Assembly (NCBI RefSeq): GCF_026619435.1
Contig: NZ_JAOVZQ010000001.1
Span: 3,231,501 to 3,295,500 of the forward strand
DNA: 64,000 bases
Source of the DNA: Hoeflea ulvae
GTDB taxonomy: Bacteria > Pseudomonadota > Alphaproteobacteria > Rhizobiales > Rhizobiaceae
Direction of reading: 5' to 3'
Shown: positions 42,693-52,217 of the stretch, piece by piece
Layout of the letters: every line of letters starts with the position of its first letter
How positions within the stretch are numbered: position 1 is the stretch's first letter
The notes under the pieces: model-generated
Told to the model about the DNA's origin: nothing
What the model saw: the letters and a program-made list of their open reading frames with translations, nothing else
Database searches by the model: none
Translations under genes and position numbers: made by a program

Positions 42693-42723
42693 ACTCTACG
42701 AATTCAAGTCAACTTGAGGTCAA
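42693..42723 (-). promoter_or_regulatory. MerR-type promoter of the MFS gene
   Basis: On the minus strand TTGACC (42723-42718) and TAGAGT (42698-42693) are 19 nt apart, longer than the normal 17. The palindrome TCAAGT-CA-ACTTGA (42704-42717) fills the spacer. This is the classic layout that MerR-family proteins untwist to activate transcription. It also covers the ribosome binding region of the divergent merR gene. Confidence 0.85.
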
Positions 42724-42725
42724 GC

Positions 42726-43157
42726 ATGAAAATTCTCGACATCGCGGACATTGCCAGCGGCGCCGGTCTGCCGCCTTCGACATTGCGCTATTACGAGGAA
42801 ATCGGGTTGATAAGCTCGATCGGCCGCCACGGCTTGAGACGGCAATACGAGCCCGAAACGCTGATGAAACTGTCGCTGATCGCGCTCGGCAAAGCGGCCG
42901 GCTATTCGCTGCAGGAGATTGCCGGCATGTTCGGCAAGTCGGGCGAGCCGGTGCTGTCGCGCCCGGACCTGCATGCGCGGGCCGATCAGCTCGAACAGCA
43001 GATCCATGAGCTGACGGTGCTCAAGAACGCCATCCGCCATGTTGCCGACTGCCCCGCGCCCTCGCACATGGAATGCCCGACCTTCCGCCGCCTCATCCGC
43101 CTGGCCGGCAAGCGCAGCCCGGCCAAACGCAAGCCGCCGCGCCGGTCAGGCCGGTAG
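42726..43157 (+). CDS. MerR-family transcriptional regulator
   Basis: A 143-residue regulator. The N-terminal winged helix is ILDIADIASGAGLPPSTLRYYEEIGLISSIGR, with the second wing GLRRQYEPETLMKLSLI; a coiled-coil dimer helix follows (LEQQIHELTVLKNAI). The C terminus has Cys-x8-Cys (DCPAPSHMECPTF), a pattern that might bind metal or sense redox state. Divergent to the MFS exporter and overlapping its promoter, it likely activates that gene and controls itself. Confidence 0.9.
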   Translation: MKILDIADIASGAGLPPSTLRYYEEIGLISSIGRHGLRRQYEPETLMKLSLIALGKAAGYSLQEIAGMFGKSGEPVLSRPDLHARADQLEQQIHELTVLKNAIRHVADCPAPSHMECPTFRRLIRLAGKRSPAKRKPPRRSGR

Positions 43158-43199
43158 CCACGATATAGTGTATCGGGCTGAACGACCGTGCTGTGAATA

Positions 43200-43232
43200 G
43201 AAAAAGGCCCGGCAGCGTCAGCTACCGGGCCT
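43200..43232 (-). terminator. Rho-independent terminator of the OmpA-family gene
   Basis: Eight-base stem AGGCCCGG / CCGGGCCT with an internal loop (43205-43232), followed on the minus strand by TTTTTCT. It is 30 nt after the lipoprotein stop. Confidence 0.85.
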
Positions 43233-43262
43233 GATGGTCTTGAGTGATTGCAGCGCTACTGA

Positions 43263-43910
43263 TCAGCTCAGCGGCGAAATCTGGATTTCGACGCGGCGGT
43301 TGGCGGCGCGGCCCGCATCCGTTGCATTGTCCGCAATCGGACGGCTTTCGCCAAAGCCCTGGGTGTAGAACCGGCGCGGATCGTTGCCCTGCGAGATCAA
43401 ATAGCTCGACACCGACTGGGCCCGCTGCTGCGAAAGCGTCAGGTTGTGGCTGTCAGAACCGGTCGAGTCGGTATGGCCGGCGACATCAACCAGCGAACGG
43501 TTGAATTTCTGCAGCACCAGCGCCACCGAATTCAGCGTCGGATAGAACTCCGGCTTGACTGCCGACTGGTCGCTGTCAAAGGTGATGTTGGACGGCATGT
43601 TGAGAATGATCTTGTCGCCCATGCGGGTCACCGAAACGCCGGTGCCCTGCAACTGCGCGCGCAACTGGTTTTCCTGCTGGTCCATGTAACCGCCGATGGC
43701 GCCACCGGCGAGTGCGCCAACGCCGGCGCCGATCAGCGCGTTCTTGCGATCATCGCCGCCGGCAAGCGTGCCGAGAGCTGCGCCGCCGAGAGCGCCAAGC
43801 GCGGCCCCGCCGGCCAGATTGGAGACCTTGGACTGGCCGGTATACGGATCGGTGGTGCAGCCGGATACGAAGACTGCAGCCAGCGCCGCGATCAAAAGTT
43901 TGGTTTTCAT
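43263..43910 (-). CDS. OmpA-family lipoprotein (YiaD-like)
   Basis: A 215-residue outer-membrane lipoprotein. A lipoprotein signal ends in the lipobox VSGC (Cys 19 region, AALAAVFVSGCTTDPYTG). Next is a glycine zipper (GGAALGALGGAALGTLAGG and GVGALAGGAIGGYMDQQ), then a C-terminal OmpA-like peptidoglycan-binding domain with FDSDQSAVKPEF and DVAGHTDSTGSDSHNLTLSQQRAQSV. The ATG at 43910 starts the signal peptide. It probably links the outer membrane to peptidoglycan. Confidence 0.9.
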   Translation of the reverse strand: MKTKLLIAALAAVFVSGCTTDPYTGQSKVSNLAGGAALGALGGAALGTLAGGDDRKNALIGAGVGALAGGAIGGYMDQQENQLRAQLQGTGVSVTRMGDKIILNMPSNITFDSDQSAVKPEFYPTLNSVALVLQKFNRSLVDVAGHTDSTGSDSHNLTLSQQRAQSVSSYLISQGNDPRRFYTQGFGESRPIADNATDAGRAANRRVEIQISPLS

Positions 43911-44095
43911 GATGGCCCCTCTTGGCAATTCGGAAATTCGAGTTCTAGCGGAAAATGCGGCAGGATGATGAATATTTCGTCACTCCGCCCTGCCCCGGCT
44001 CTCTCCACGCCGGGCACCGGCCCGTTCGGTATGGTTACCGGGCTGCGGCACAAGAGCCGTCTGAAACAGGTCCGGCCCTGTAAGGCGGCCTTGCC

Positions 44096-46708
44096 TCAGG
44101 CGTCCAGCATCTCGCGCACCGAGGTCGCCAGTTGCTTGAGCGAGAACGGTTTTGCCAGGAAGCCGAACTTTGCGTCGGCGGGCAGGTTCTTGGCAAACGC
44201 GTCCTCGGCATAGCCCGAAACGAAGATGAACTTCATGTCGGGATAGTCCTTGCGCAGCTCGGTCAGCAGCGTCGGACCGTCCATTTCGGGCATCACAACG
44301 TCAGAGACCACGATGTCGACCTTGCCTTCGAGCTCGGCCAGCACTTCCAGCGCTTCCACACCGGTTCCCGCTTCATGCACCTCGTAGCCGCGGGCTTCGA
44401 GCATGCGCTTGCCGCCGCGCCGCACCGCTTCCTCGTCCTCGACCAGCAGCACCACCGCCGAGCCGCCGGTGAGGTCCTCGGGCCCTTCGGTGGCGGCTTT
44501 GGCCAATTTTGCATCGGCGCCGGCTTCAATCAGCGCCTCAGCCTCGGCGGCCGCCGCCTTTTCGGCCTCGTCCTCGATATGGCGTGGCAGGAACACGCGG
44601 AAGGTCGTGCCCTTGCCGAGTTCCGATTCCGGGTAGATGTAACCGCCCGACTGCTTGACGATGCCATAGACCATCGACAGCCCCAGACCGGTGCCCTTGC
44701 CGACATCCTTGGTGGTGAAGAACGGCTCGAAAATCTGCTCCATCACTTCAGGCGTGATGCCGGTGCCTTCATCGGTGATTTCGATCAGCACATATTCGCC
44801 CGGCACCATGCCGCGGTAATTCAGCTGCTCGGTTTCCGCAGTCTCGACATTGCGGGTCCGCACCGTGATGGTGCCGCCTTCGGGCATGGCATCGCGTGCA
44901 TTGACCGCCAGGTTGATCAGCACCTGCTCGAACTGTCCCAGATCGGTCTTCACCGGCCACAGATCGCGGCCGAACTCCAGCACCAGCTTGACATTGCTGC
45001 CGATCAGCCGGTCGACCAGCATCCGCAGATCACCGATCACATCCGTCATCGACAGCACTGTCGGGCGCATCGTCTGCTTGCGCGAGAATGCCAGCAACTG
45101 CCGCACAAGCACGGCTGCGCGGTTGGCGTTGCGCTTGATCTCGATCAGATCGGCAAAGCTCGAATCCGCGGGCCTGAGCGACATCAGCAGGTGATCGGCC
45201 GACAGCAGGATCGCGGTCAGCACATTGTTGAAGTCATGCGCAATGCCGCCGGCCAGCGTGCCGACCGCATTCATCTTCTGGGTCTGCGCCATCTGCGCCT
45301 CGAGCGCCTTCTGCTCGGTGGTTTCCACCGCATAGATGATGGCCGTCTCTTCCGGCGCCTCTTCCGAATGCTCGATCACGGCATTGACGTAGAAGCGGAA
45401 ATGCCGCTCCTCGTCGTCGGCCCTGCGGCTGTCGATCGGCGCGATATCGCCCTGCTTGTCGGCGGCCTGTCGGATCGAATCCTGAAAGGCCAGCCGGTCG
45501 TCCTTGCGCAGCACCGTCTCGAACAATGTGCCGCGCTCCATGTCGTCGCGCGTCACCAGCCCGTTGAACATCTGCAGGAACGGGCCGTTGGTGCGCAGGA
45601 TCTTGCCGTGCCCGTCCACCGAGGCAATCGCCATCGGGGTATTGTTGAAGAACCGGGTGAAGCGCATTTCGGCATTGGCCGCATCCTGGGTGTCCGCGCC
45701 GCCGTCCTCGCGGTTGATGACAATGGTCCGGCTTTCGCCGGGCGAGCCATCGCGTGTGGCGGTGACCCGGTGCACCAGCCGCACCGGCAGGCTCTGGCCA
45801 TTGGACTTGAGCAGATCGAGATCGAGCTGGGCGGTGCGGTTGAGGCCCGGCTCGGCCTGCACCGATTCCACCAGCGCCATGCCCGCACCCGCCACCAGTT
45901 CGCGCAGCTTGACCTTGCCTGGCGTGAAGGCGGTCAGGTCCATGCCCAGCCAGTCGGCCAGCGTTGCATTGAGATAGACGATCTCGCCGTCCCTGCCGGC
46001 GGAGAAAAAGCCGACCGGCGCATGATCGAGATAGTTGATGGCGTTCTGCAGCTCCTTGAACACCAGCTCCTGCTCGATGCGCTCATGGCTGATGTCGGAC
46101 AATTGCCAGGCCATCAGCCTGGCGGCGCCATCGCCCTCGCCCGAGGTGATCGGCCGGCCGCGCAAGCGGTACCAGTGGCCGGCGCCGGCGGTTTCCTGCG
46201 CGGCCCCCAGCGGCTGCGTCATGCGGAATTCTTCCTGTCCGTCACGGCCCTCGCGCATGGCGTTGGTGAGCCGGTACACCGCCTCGGCGGATTCGCGGTG
46301 GCGCGACAGGATCGACTCGATCGACTGCACATCCGCCGCATTGGTCGAGCCGGTGAGCACGCCATAGGCGTGGTTGGCATAGATCACCCGGTCCTTGTCG
46401 TCGGTCACCAGGGTGCCTTCGGGATGGGTGTCGATGAAGGCGCGGGCGAGCGGATCCGCCGTGGCCTTGGGCATCACCGCGACAAAGCCGATCACGGTGG
46501 AGACAAGAAAGAAGATGCCGACCACTGCCAGCACGCCGAGAAGGCCGAGCATCAGGTCATTGTTGAGCCTGTCCTTGAACAGGAAGAACACCACCGAGGC
46601 GCCGACCATCACCAAAGCAAGGAAAACCAGCCTCGACACCGAGCGTGGTTTGGCGCTTCGGTCAACAAGAGCCGCCGGAGTCCCGGTCGCTGGGGTCGTT
46701 TCACTCAT
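44096..46708 (-). CDS. cckA: Hybrid histidine kinase CckA
   Basis: Cell-cycle kinase at the top of the CckA-ChpT-CtrA phosphorelay. The 870-residue protein has two N-terminal membrane segments (about 27-45 and 53-77), PAS-type domains (about 90-470), the HisKA site [15 protein letters not shown] (His 491), the HATPase boxes [16 protein letters not shown] and [13 protein letters not shown], and a C-terminal receiver with [12 protein letters not shown] (Asp 803). The ATG at 46708 is chosen over a TTG one codon upstream. It is divergent from the FliO-domain protein. Confidence 0.94.
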   Translation of the reverse strand: MSETTPATGTPAALVDRSAKPRSVSRLVFLALVMVGASVVFFLFKDRLNNDLMLGLLGVLAVVGIFFLVSTVIGFVAVMPKATADPLARAFIDTHPEGTLVTDDKDRVIYANHAYGVLTGSTNAADVQSIESILSRHRESAEAVYRLTNAMREGRDGQEEFRMTQPLGAAQETAGAGHWYRLRGRPITSGEGDGAARLMAWQLSDISHERIEQELVFKELQNAINYLDHAPVGFFSAGRDGEIVYLNATLADWLGMDLTAFTPGKVKLRELVAGAGMALVESVQAEPGLNRTAQLDLDLLKSNGQSLPVRLVHRVTATRDGSPGESRTIVINREDGGADTQDAANAEMRFTRFFNNTPMAIASVDGHGKILRTNGPFLQMFNGLVTRDDMERGTLFETVLRKDDRLAFQDSIRQAADKQGDIAPIDSRRADDEERHFRFYVNAVIEHSEEAPEETAIIYAVETTEQKALEAQMAQTQKMNAVGTLAGGIAHDFNNVLTAILLSADHLLMSLRPADSSFADLIEIKRNANRAAVLVRQLLAFSRKQTMRPTVLSMTDVIGDLRMLVDRLIGSNVKLVLEFGRDLWPVKTDLGQFEQVLINLAVNARDAMPEGGTITVRTRNVETAETEQLNYRGMVPGEYVLIEITDEGTGITPEVMEQIFEPFFTTKDVGKGTGLGLSMVYGIVKQSGGYIYPESELGKGTTFRVFLPRHIEDEAEKAAAAEAEALIEAGADAKLAKAATEGPEDLTGGSAVVLLVEDEEAVRRGGKRMLEARGYEVHEAGTGVEALEVLAELEGKVDIVVSDVVMPEMDGPTLLTELRKDYPDMKFIFVSGYAEDAFAKNLPADAKFGFLAKPFSLKQLATSVREMLDA

Positions 46709-47005
46709 CAATCACTCTTTCGTCCCGCCACGGATCCGTCCGGTATGAATCATATTCCGACAACCATGGAAAGCCAAAACACCCGCCACGACAACCGGGC
46801 AGTCAGGTTACCCCCGCAAAAACTGCATTCTGCCGCGTCCGGGCACCGGCCCAGACGCCACGAGACAGCACACAGCTTGGGAAAACCCCTGCTTCCGGCT
46901 TGTGGTATCGTCCGAAAAAACGTCAAATGCAAACATGCCCGGGCCAAATGGGGCGAAATAGCTCCAGGCCGGGCGGCCACCAGCTGGCAAACAGGAGGGC
47001 ACCGG

Positions 47006-48049
47006 ATGCCGGACAATATTCTTGGCGGTCAGGGAGCAACGCTTTTGATCGCCGTTATCGTCGTTGCGGTGGCTCTGCTGGCTCTTGTCGGGGTATTCTG
47101 GCTGATCCGCAACCGGGCGGCCTCGACCTTCATCCGCGGCGGCAAGAACCGCCAGCCGCGCCTGGCCGTGCTTGATGCGGCCGCGGTCGACACCCGCCGC
47201 AGGCTGGTTCTGATCCGGCGCGACGATGTCGAGCATCTCGTGATGATCGGCGGCCCGACCGACATCGTCATTGAAAGCCGCATCATGCGTCCTGACAGTG
47301 TCGCCGGTGCCCAGCCACACCAGCCCGCCCGCCCCGAACCGTCACCGCAGTCGGAAGCTGCGCCCAGACCCGCCGAATTTGTCCAGCGCACACCGGCCTC
47401 GCGTGTACAGCCGGCACCCCGGCCCGCGCCGGAACGCCCGGCAGCCTCGGCAGCGCCGGACCCCGCGCCGTCGCGCACCGCTGCGCCAAGACCGGCAGTA
47501 CTGCCCGCCGCCCAGACCCGCTGGACCGAGCCGGTGCCGTCCCCGCAGGCGCCAGGCCGGCCCGCACCGGCGGCTGCACCTGCAGCCGCCGCCACAGTCG
47601 CCGCAGGTGCAGCCGGCAATCTCCGCACCGAGGCCAGCAAGGCGCTGGAAAGCGCCAGAACCCGGGTGTTCGAGGAGCCGAGTTTCGATGAAGCCACCTT
47701 TGACGAGCTGACCCGGGGTCTCGACAGCGAACCCCTGCCAACATTTACCCCCCGGACGCCGGTCGAGACACCCGAGCATGTCTATGAGCCCGCGCCGCAG
47801 CGTCAGACGGCACAGGCGTCCAGCGCAGCCGGAACTGCCCAGCATGATTTCGAAGCCATGCTCGCCGAGGAAATGGCGGCAGCCCTTCCCGGCGACCCGG
47901 AAGACGACAGCCAGACCGATCCTCCGCTTGCGGCCGACCGGACCGAGGATGACGAGCTGCCCGAGGTCCAGCCGGAAACGCGCCGGAGCCGGATATCTCT
48001 CGAAGAGGAAATGGAGCAGCTGCTCGGCGATTTGTCACGCAAGCGCTGA
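47006..48049 (+). CDS. FliO-domain membrane protein with a long Pro/Ala-rich tail
   Basis: A 347-residue protein. After a short periplasmic start comes one membrane segment (about residues 11-33, LLIAVIVVAVALLALVGVFWL) and a FliO-like domain (RLAVLDAAAVDTRRRLVLIRRDDVEHLVMIGGPTDIVIES, about 48-88). A Pro/Ala/Gln-rich linker (about 95-215) follows, then an acidic C-terminal part ending LEEEMEQLLGDLSRKR. FliO belongs to flagellar export, but no flagellar gene is nearby. GGAGG 7 nt before the ATG fixes the start; the frame stays open far upstream across antisense cckA. Confidence 0.78.
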   Translation: MPDNILGGQGATLLIAVIVVAVALLALVGVFWLIRNRAASTFIRGGKNRQPRLAVLDAAAVDTRRRLVLIRRDDVEHLVMIGGPTDIVIESRIMRPDSVAGAQPHQPARPEPSPQSEAAPRPAEFVQRTPASRVQPAPRPAPERPAASAAPDPAPSRTAAPRPAVLPAAQTRWTEPVPSPQAPGRPAPAAAPAAAATVAAGAAGNLRTEASKALESARTRVFEEPSFDEATFDELTRGLDSEPLPTFTPRTPVETPEHVYEPAPQRQTAQASSAAGTAQHDFEAMLAEEMAAALPGDPEDDSQTDPPLAADRTEDDELPEVQPETRRSRISLEEEMEQLLGDLSRKR

Positions 48050-48086
48050 CGGGCGCCAGGGTCCGCATCACCGGCGCCACATCCAA

Positions 48087-48120
48087 AAACACCCGCCAGC
48101 ATGCTGGCGGGTGTTTTTTT
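48087..48120. terminator. Bidirectional Rho-independent terminator
   Basis: Perfect 15-bp inverted repeat (48087-48116) with T runs on both sides, between the converging FliO-domain gene and dksA. It should stop both transcripts. Confidence 0.92.
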
Positions 48121-48153
48121 CAGGTCTGGTATCAATCCTTGCGGTAGATCGCC

Positions 48154-48573
48154 CTATTCGTCGCGATAGACTTTCTCGCGGCGCTCATGGCGCTCCTGCG
48201 CCTCGATCGACAGGGTTGCGATCGGGCGGGCATCGAGCCGTTTCAGGCTGATCGGCTCGCCGGTCTCCTCGCAATACCCGTAGGTACCCTCTTCGATGCG
48301 TGTCAGCGCCGCATCGATCTTGCCGATCAACTTGCGTTGCCGGTCACGGGCGCGCAGTTCGATGGCGCGATCTGTTTCGGACGATGCGCGATCAGCCACA
48401 TCGGGGTGGTTGGAACTTTCCTCCGCGAGATGATCAAGCGTCTCGCGAGCCTCTTTGAGGATGTCATTGCGCCAAACAGTCAACTTGGCCCTGAAATAGG
48501 CCCGTTGCTGGGTGTTCATGAAATCCTCGTCTTCCGAGGGCACATAGGAGGAAAAATCGATGTCTTCACTCAT
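48154..48573 (-). CDS. dksA: RNA polymerase-binding transcription factor DksA
   Basis: Cofactor of ppGpp that enters the RNA polymerase secondary channel. The 139-residue protein has the coiled coil with the tip residues D-x-x-D-x-A (DVADRAS) and the C-terminal zinc-finger region in degenerate form: GTYGYCEETGEPISLKRLDARPIATLSIEAQE keeps only one of the four Cys, as in other alphaproteobacterial DksA proteins. The ATG at 48573 is set by homology (MSEDIDFSSYVPSEDEDF). Confidence 0.93.
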   Translation of the reverse strand: MSEDIDFSSYVPSEDEDFMNTQQRAYFRAKLTVWRNDILKEARETLDHLAEESSNHPDVADRASSETDRAIELRARDRQRKLIGKIDAALTRIEEGTYGYCEETGEPISLKRLDARPIATLSIEAQERHERREKVYRDE

Positions 48574-48866
48574 GACGATTCTCCCGGCTAAGACATTCGG
48601 GGGCTGTATAACCAGAGGCTTGCATCCGTACAAGCTGTAAATTTCCCGATCAACGCAATTTCATCCATCTGTCAAAAACCATGCAGGGAATTGAAAAAGA
48701 CGCGTTATTTGCGTCCTCAAGATTGGCAATCCCGCCACGCAATGCCCATCTCATTGCCTCCCGGTCCCCGCGAAAGGCGTTCCATGCGCACATCTGTTTT
48801 CATGCTGCACTGCACTTTGGGCTTTCGGCGAATTGTAGCATCCGCACAAATGCTTAAACTCACCCA

Positions 48867-49400
48867 ATGAGCCAGACTCCGCCAACCGCCCTGCGCGTCT
48901 TCATTGTCCGCCATGCCCACGCAGTCTGGGCGATGCCGGGCACCCGTGATTTTGACCGGCCGCTGGATGATCGCGGACGCGAGGAGGCAGCCCGGCTTGC
49001 CGCCACCCTCACCGTCAACGGTTTCGACCCGGATCTGATCTTCTGCTCGAATGCCCGTCGCTGCATCGAGACTCTCGCCATCCTGCTGGAGCGTGACACG
49101 TCCCGCCCGCGCATCGTGCACAGCGACGCGCTCTATGCGTCGGGCTACAAGGCCTATCTCGATGCCATCGGCTCCGTGCATGACGACGCCGTCCAGTCGA
49201 TCATGATCATCGGCCACAACCCGATGGTCGAGGAGACCGCCCATGCACTGTTCGAGCATGATGCGTCGGCCTATGAAGAAGCGCTTGGCATGGGCTTTCC
49301 CACCGCCGGCCTGCTGATCCTGGACTGCCCGGAAAAGGGCGAAGGCGCCGTCAATGGCACCGCCCGTTTCGTCGGCCTGCTGTCGCCGGTCGACGCCTGA
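48867..49400 (+). CDS. Histidine phosphatase family protein, SixA-like
   Basis: A 177-residue phosphatase of the histidine-phosphatase (RHG) superfamily. The catalytic His motif is VFIVRHAHAVWA, with the second His in IIGHNPMVEE and an Arg in LDDRGREEAARLAATL. SixA removes phosphate from a histidine in phosphorelay proteins (HPt domains), and an orphan HPt protein is encoded at 57220, but no link is proven. It is monocistronic. Confidence 0.87.
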   Translation: MSQTPPTALRVFIVRHAHAVWAMPGTRDFDRPLDDRGREEAARLAATLTVNGFDPDLIFCSNARRCIETLAILLERDTSRPRIVHSDALYASGYKAYLDAIGSVHDDAVQSIMIIGHNPMVEETAHALFEHDASAYEEALGMGFPTAGLLILDCPEKGEGAVNGTARFVGLLSPVDA

Positions 49401-49539
49401 TCCGGCGCTCGCCGATGCTCTTGAGCACCTTGCAAACCGCGTCCTGTGCGGCCGACCCGTCTGATGCCGCAAGACGGGGTCCTACCAAAGCAGCCTCGTC
49501 TCACCTATATCTGCATGAGCCATTCAAAGCAGGATCAAT

Positions 49540-51012
49540 GTGTCAAATTCCATCACCACTCTGACCGACGAAGCGCTGATCGCGTTTGACACCCTGACCG
49601 ATCGCGCCGCCAATCTGATCCAGCCGACCTTGCGGCTGGGCGTCACCGGGCTGTCGCGGGCGGGCAAGACCGTGTTCATCACTGCGCTGGTGCACAATTT
49701 GCTCCATGGCGGCCGCCTGCCGATGTTTCAGGCCGCCCATTCCGGCCGGCTTGCCCGCGCCTTCCTCGAGCCGCAACCGGACGACGCGGTGCCGCGGTTT
49801 CAATATGAGGACCATGTGGCGCGGATGATCAGCGACCGGCTCTGGCCGGATTCGACCCGCGCCATTTCCGAGCTGCGCCTGACCATCGAATATGAATCGG
49901 CCAGCGGCTGGAACCGCTTCTTCTCCGGCGGCAAGCTCTGTCTCGACATTGTCGACTATCCCGGCGAATGGCTGCTCGACCTGCCGCTGCTCGGCCAGGA
50001 CTTCTCCGAATTCTCGCTCAACGCCACATCGCTCGCCCGCTCGCCTGTGCGCACGGACCTCGCTGCACCCTGGCTCGAAAAGGCGCAGTCCATCGATCCG
50101 CTCAAACAGGCCGACGAGGCCGATGCGCGCGAACTGGCGCGGCTCTTCACCGATTACCTGCGGGCCTGCAAGCAGGAGGAGCGCGCGCTCTCCACCCTGC
50201 CCCCGGGACGCTTCCTGATGCCCGGAGATCTCGACGGATCGCCGGCGCTGACCTTTGCCCCGCTGCCCAACCTGCCCGACACCTCCGCCCCCAAGGGCTC
50301 GCTGATGGCGATGATGGAGCGCCGCTACGAGAGCTACAAATCGGTGGTGGTCAAGCCGTTCTTCCGCGAGCATGTCGCCCGGCTGGACCGTCAAATCGTC
50401 TTGATCGACGCCATGCAGGCGATGAATGCCGGCCAGGAGGCTGTAATGGATCTCGAGCGCGCGCTGTCGGACGTGCTCTCCTGCTTTCGCCCCGGCAGCG
50501 GCAACCTGCTCACCAATCTGGTCTCGCGCCGGATCGACAAGGTGCTGATCGCCGCAACCAAGGCCGATCACCTGCACCATGAAAGCCATGACCGTCTCGA
50601 AGCGATCGCCCGCCGCATCGTTGACCGCGCAGTCGCCACTATCGGCGTCAATGGCGCCAATATCGAGGTGCTGGCGCTCGCCGCGGTACGGGCCACCCGC
50701 GAAGCCACAGTGCGCCAGGACGGCGAGGAACTCCCGGTGATCGTCGGCACCCCGCTCAAGGGCGAGCGCATCGGCGGCGAGCTGTTCGACGGCAACCGCA
50801 AAACAGCCATATTTCCCGGTGACTTGCCACGGAATCCGGATTCATTCTTCGAAGCCGTTGATTCACACTCTCAGCCGATAGTGCCGGAGATCAACATCGT
50901 CCGCTTCCGCCCGCCGCTGATCGAGGAGAGCGATACCGGCGTCAAGCTGTCGCTGCCGCATATCCGGCTCGACCGGGCGCTCGAATATCTCATGGGAGAC
51001 CGGCTGGCATGA
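49540..51012 (+). CDS. YcjX-like P-loop NTPase
   Basis: A 490-residue cytoplasmic GTPase-like protein of the YcjX (DUF463) family. The P-loop is LGVTGLSRAGKTVFITALVHNLL near residue 33; WNRFFSGGKLCLDIVDYPGEWLLDLPLL and KVLIAATKADHLHHE match further family motifs. A GTG start at 49540 has AGGA close upstream. YcjX and YcjF belong to an envelope-stress-related operon in enterobacteria; the next gene is the YcjF partner, with a 4-nt overlap. Confidence 0.88.
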   Translation: MSNSITTLTDEALIAFDTLTDRAANLIQPTLRLGVTGLSRAGKTVFITALVHNLLHGGRLPMFQAAHSGRLARAFLEPQPDDAVPRFQYEDHVARMISDRLWPDSTRAISELRLTIEYESASGWNRFFSGGKLCLDIVDYPGEWLLDLPLLGQDFSEFSLNATSLARSPVRTDLAAPWLEKAQSIDPLKQADEADARELARLFTDYLRACKQEERALSTLPPGRFLMPGDLDGSPALTFAPLPNLPDTSAPKGSLMAMMERRYESYKSVVVKPFFREHVARLDRQIVLIDAMQAMNAGQEAVMDLERALSDVLSCFRPGSGNLLTNLVSRRIDKVLIAATKADHLHHESHDRLEAIARRIVDRAVATIGVNGANIEVLALAAVRATREATVRQDGEELPVIVGTPLKGERIGGELFDGNRKTAIFPGDLPRNPDSFFEAVDSHSQPIVPEINIVRFRPPLIEESDTGVKLSLPHIRLDRALEYLMGDRLA

Positions 51013-52124
51013 CCGACCACGATGCTTCCGAGCCGGTGCGCAAGCCGCGCGCCTTTACCGTCGATGACCCGCCGCGCAGGAAAGCCGCGCCGGACGCCGG
51101 AGCCAGGACGACCGACAAACCGCGCAAGCCCGCGGCGATCCCGGTCACCGTGGCAGTGACGATGTCCGAGGACGACCCGTTCATGCCGCCGCCCGACAAT
51201 CTCGACGCGCTGACGCCACCGCCGGCATCGCCGCGGCCGCGACGGTTCACTGCCGGAAAACTGCTGACCGCCAGCCTCGGCTTTCTTGCCGCCCTGGCGA
51301 TCGGGGTCTGGACCGACACGCTGATCCGCAGCCTGTTCGAGCGCCTGCCCTGGCTCGGCTGGGCAGCCTCGGTCGCCGCCGCGATCGCCGTCGTCGCGCT
51401 GCTGGCGCTGGCGATCAGGGAATTCACCGGCATCCGCCGCCTGACCAAGGTCGCGAGCCTGCGCCAATCCATTGCCGCCAAGACCGGATCCGCCACCGCC
51501 GTGGAAGCCCGCGCCCTTGCCGGCGAGGTCACCGCCCTGGTCGCCGCCAATCCGCTGACCGCGCGGGGCCGCAAGAACCTCAAGAGCCTAGACGATGAAA
51601 TCATCGACGGGCCGCATTATCTGGCCTTTGCCGAGCGCGAACTGATGACGCCGCTCGACCGCCAGGCCCGGCAACTGATTGTCAACGCCGCCCGCCGTGT
51701 CTCCGTGGTGACCGCGATCAGCCCGCGCGCCTTCGTCGACCTTGCCTATGTCGGCTATGAGGCGATCCGGCTGACCCGCGCGATGGCCGAACTCTATGGC
51801 GGGCGCCCCGGCACGCTGGGCATGATCCGGCTGTTTCGCGATGTCATTGCCCATCTCGCCGTCACCGGCGCCATCGCCGCCGGCGACAGCCTGATCCAGC
51901 AGGTGGTCGGTCACGGCATCGCCGCCAAGCTGTCGGCGCGGCTGGGCGAAGGCGTCATCAATGGCCTGATGACGGCGCGAATCGGCATCTCCGCCATGGA
52001 TCTGTGCCGCCCGATGCCGTTTAAGACGCTCAAACGCCCCGGCATCGGCGACTTTATGTCCGTCATCGCCGCTGCGGCGGCCAGGGATGGCGACCCGAAA
52101 ACCGCAGCCGGGGGCAAATCCTGA
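51009..52124 (+). CDS. YcjF-like inner-membrane protein (DUF697)
   Basis: A 371-residue membrane protein of the YcjF/TIGR01620 family. A Pro/Lys-rich cytoplasmic N terminus (about 1-80) is followed by two membrane segments (about 95-115 and 122-140) and the DUF697 domain with RRVSVVTAISPRAFVDLAYVGYEAIRLTRAMAELYGGRPG. It overlaps the YcjX gene by 4 nt. The pair is conserved in many proteobacteria, but its molecular role is not settled. Confidence 0.87.
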   Translation: MTDHDASEPVRKPRAFTVDDPPRRKAAPDAGARTTDKPRKPAAIPVTVAVTMSEDDPFMPPPDNLDALTPPPASPRPRRFTAGKLLTASLGFLAALAIGVWTDTLIRSLFERLPWLGWAASVAAAIAVVALLALAIREFTGIRRLTKVASLRQSIAAKTGSATAVEARALAGEVTALVAANPLTARGRKNLKSLDDEIIDGPHYLAFAERELMTPLDRQARQLIVNAARRVSVVTAISPRAFVDLAYVGYEAIRLTRAMAELYGGRPGTLGMIRLFRDVIAHLAVTGAIAAGDSLIQQVVGHGIAAKLSARLGEGVINGLMTARIGISAMDLCRPMPFKTLKRPGIGDFMSVIAAAAARDGDPKTAAGGKS

Positions 52125-52217
52125 AATAGGACTTGCGGAAATCGCGGCGCCGATTACTCTCCATTAACCATTCGAAGTCATTTTGAGGCTTCATTTCCAG
52201 CCGCACAGGTGTGCCCC

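Noticed and set aside
44132..47005. Very long open frame antisense to cckA, continuous with the FliO-domain gene
   Set aside because: It mirrors cckA codon by codon, has a His/Gln/Arg-rich composition typical of antisense frames in high-G+C DNA, and the true start with a ribosome binding site is at 47006.
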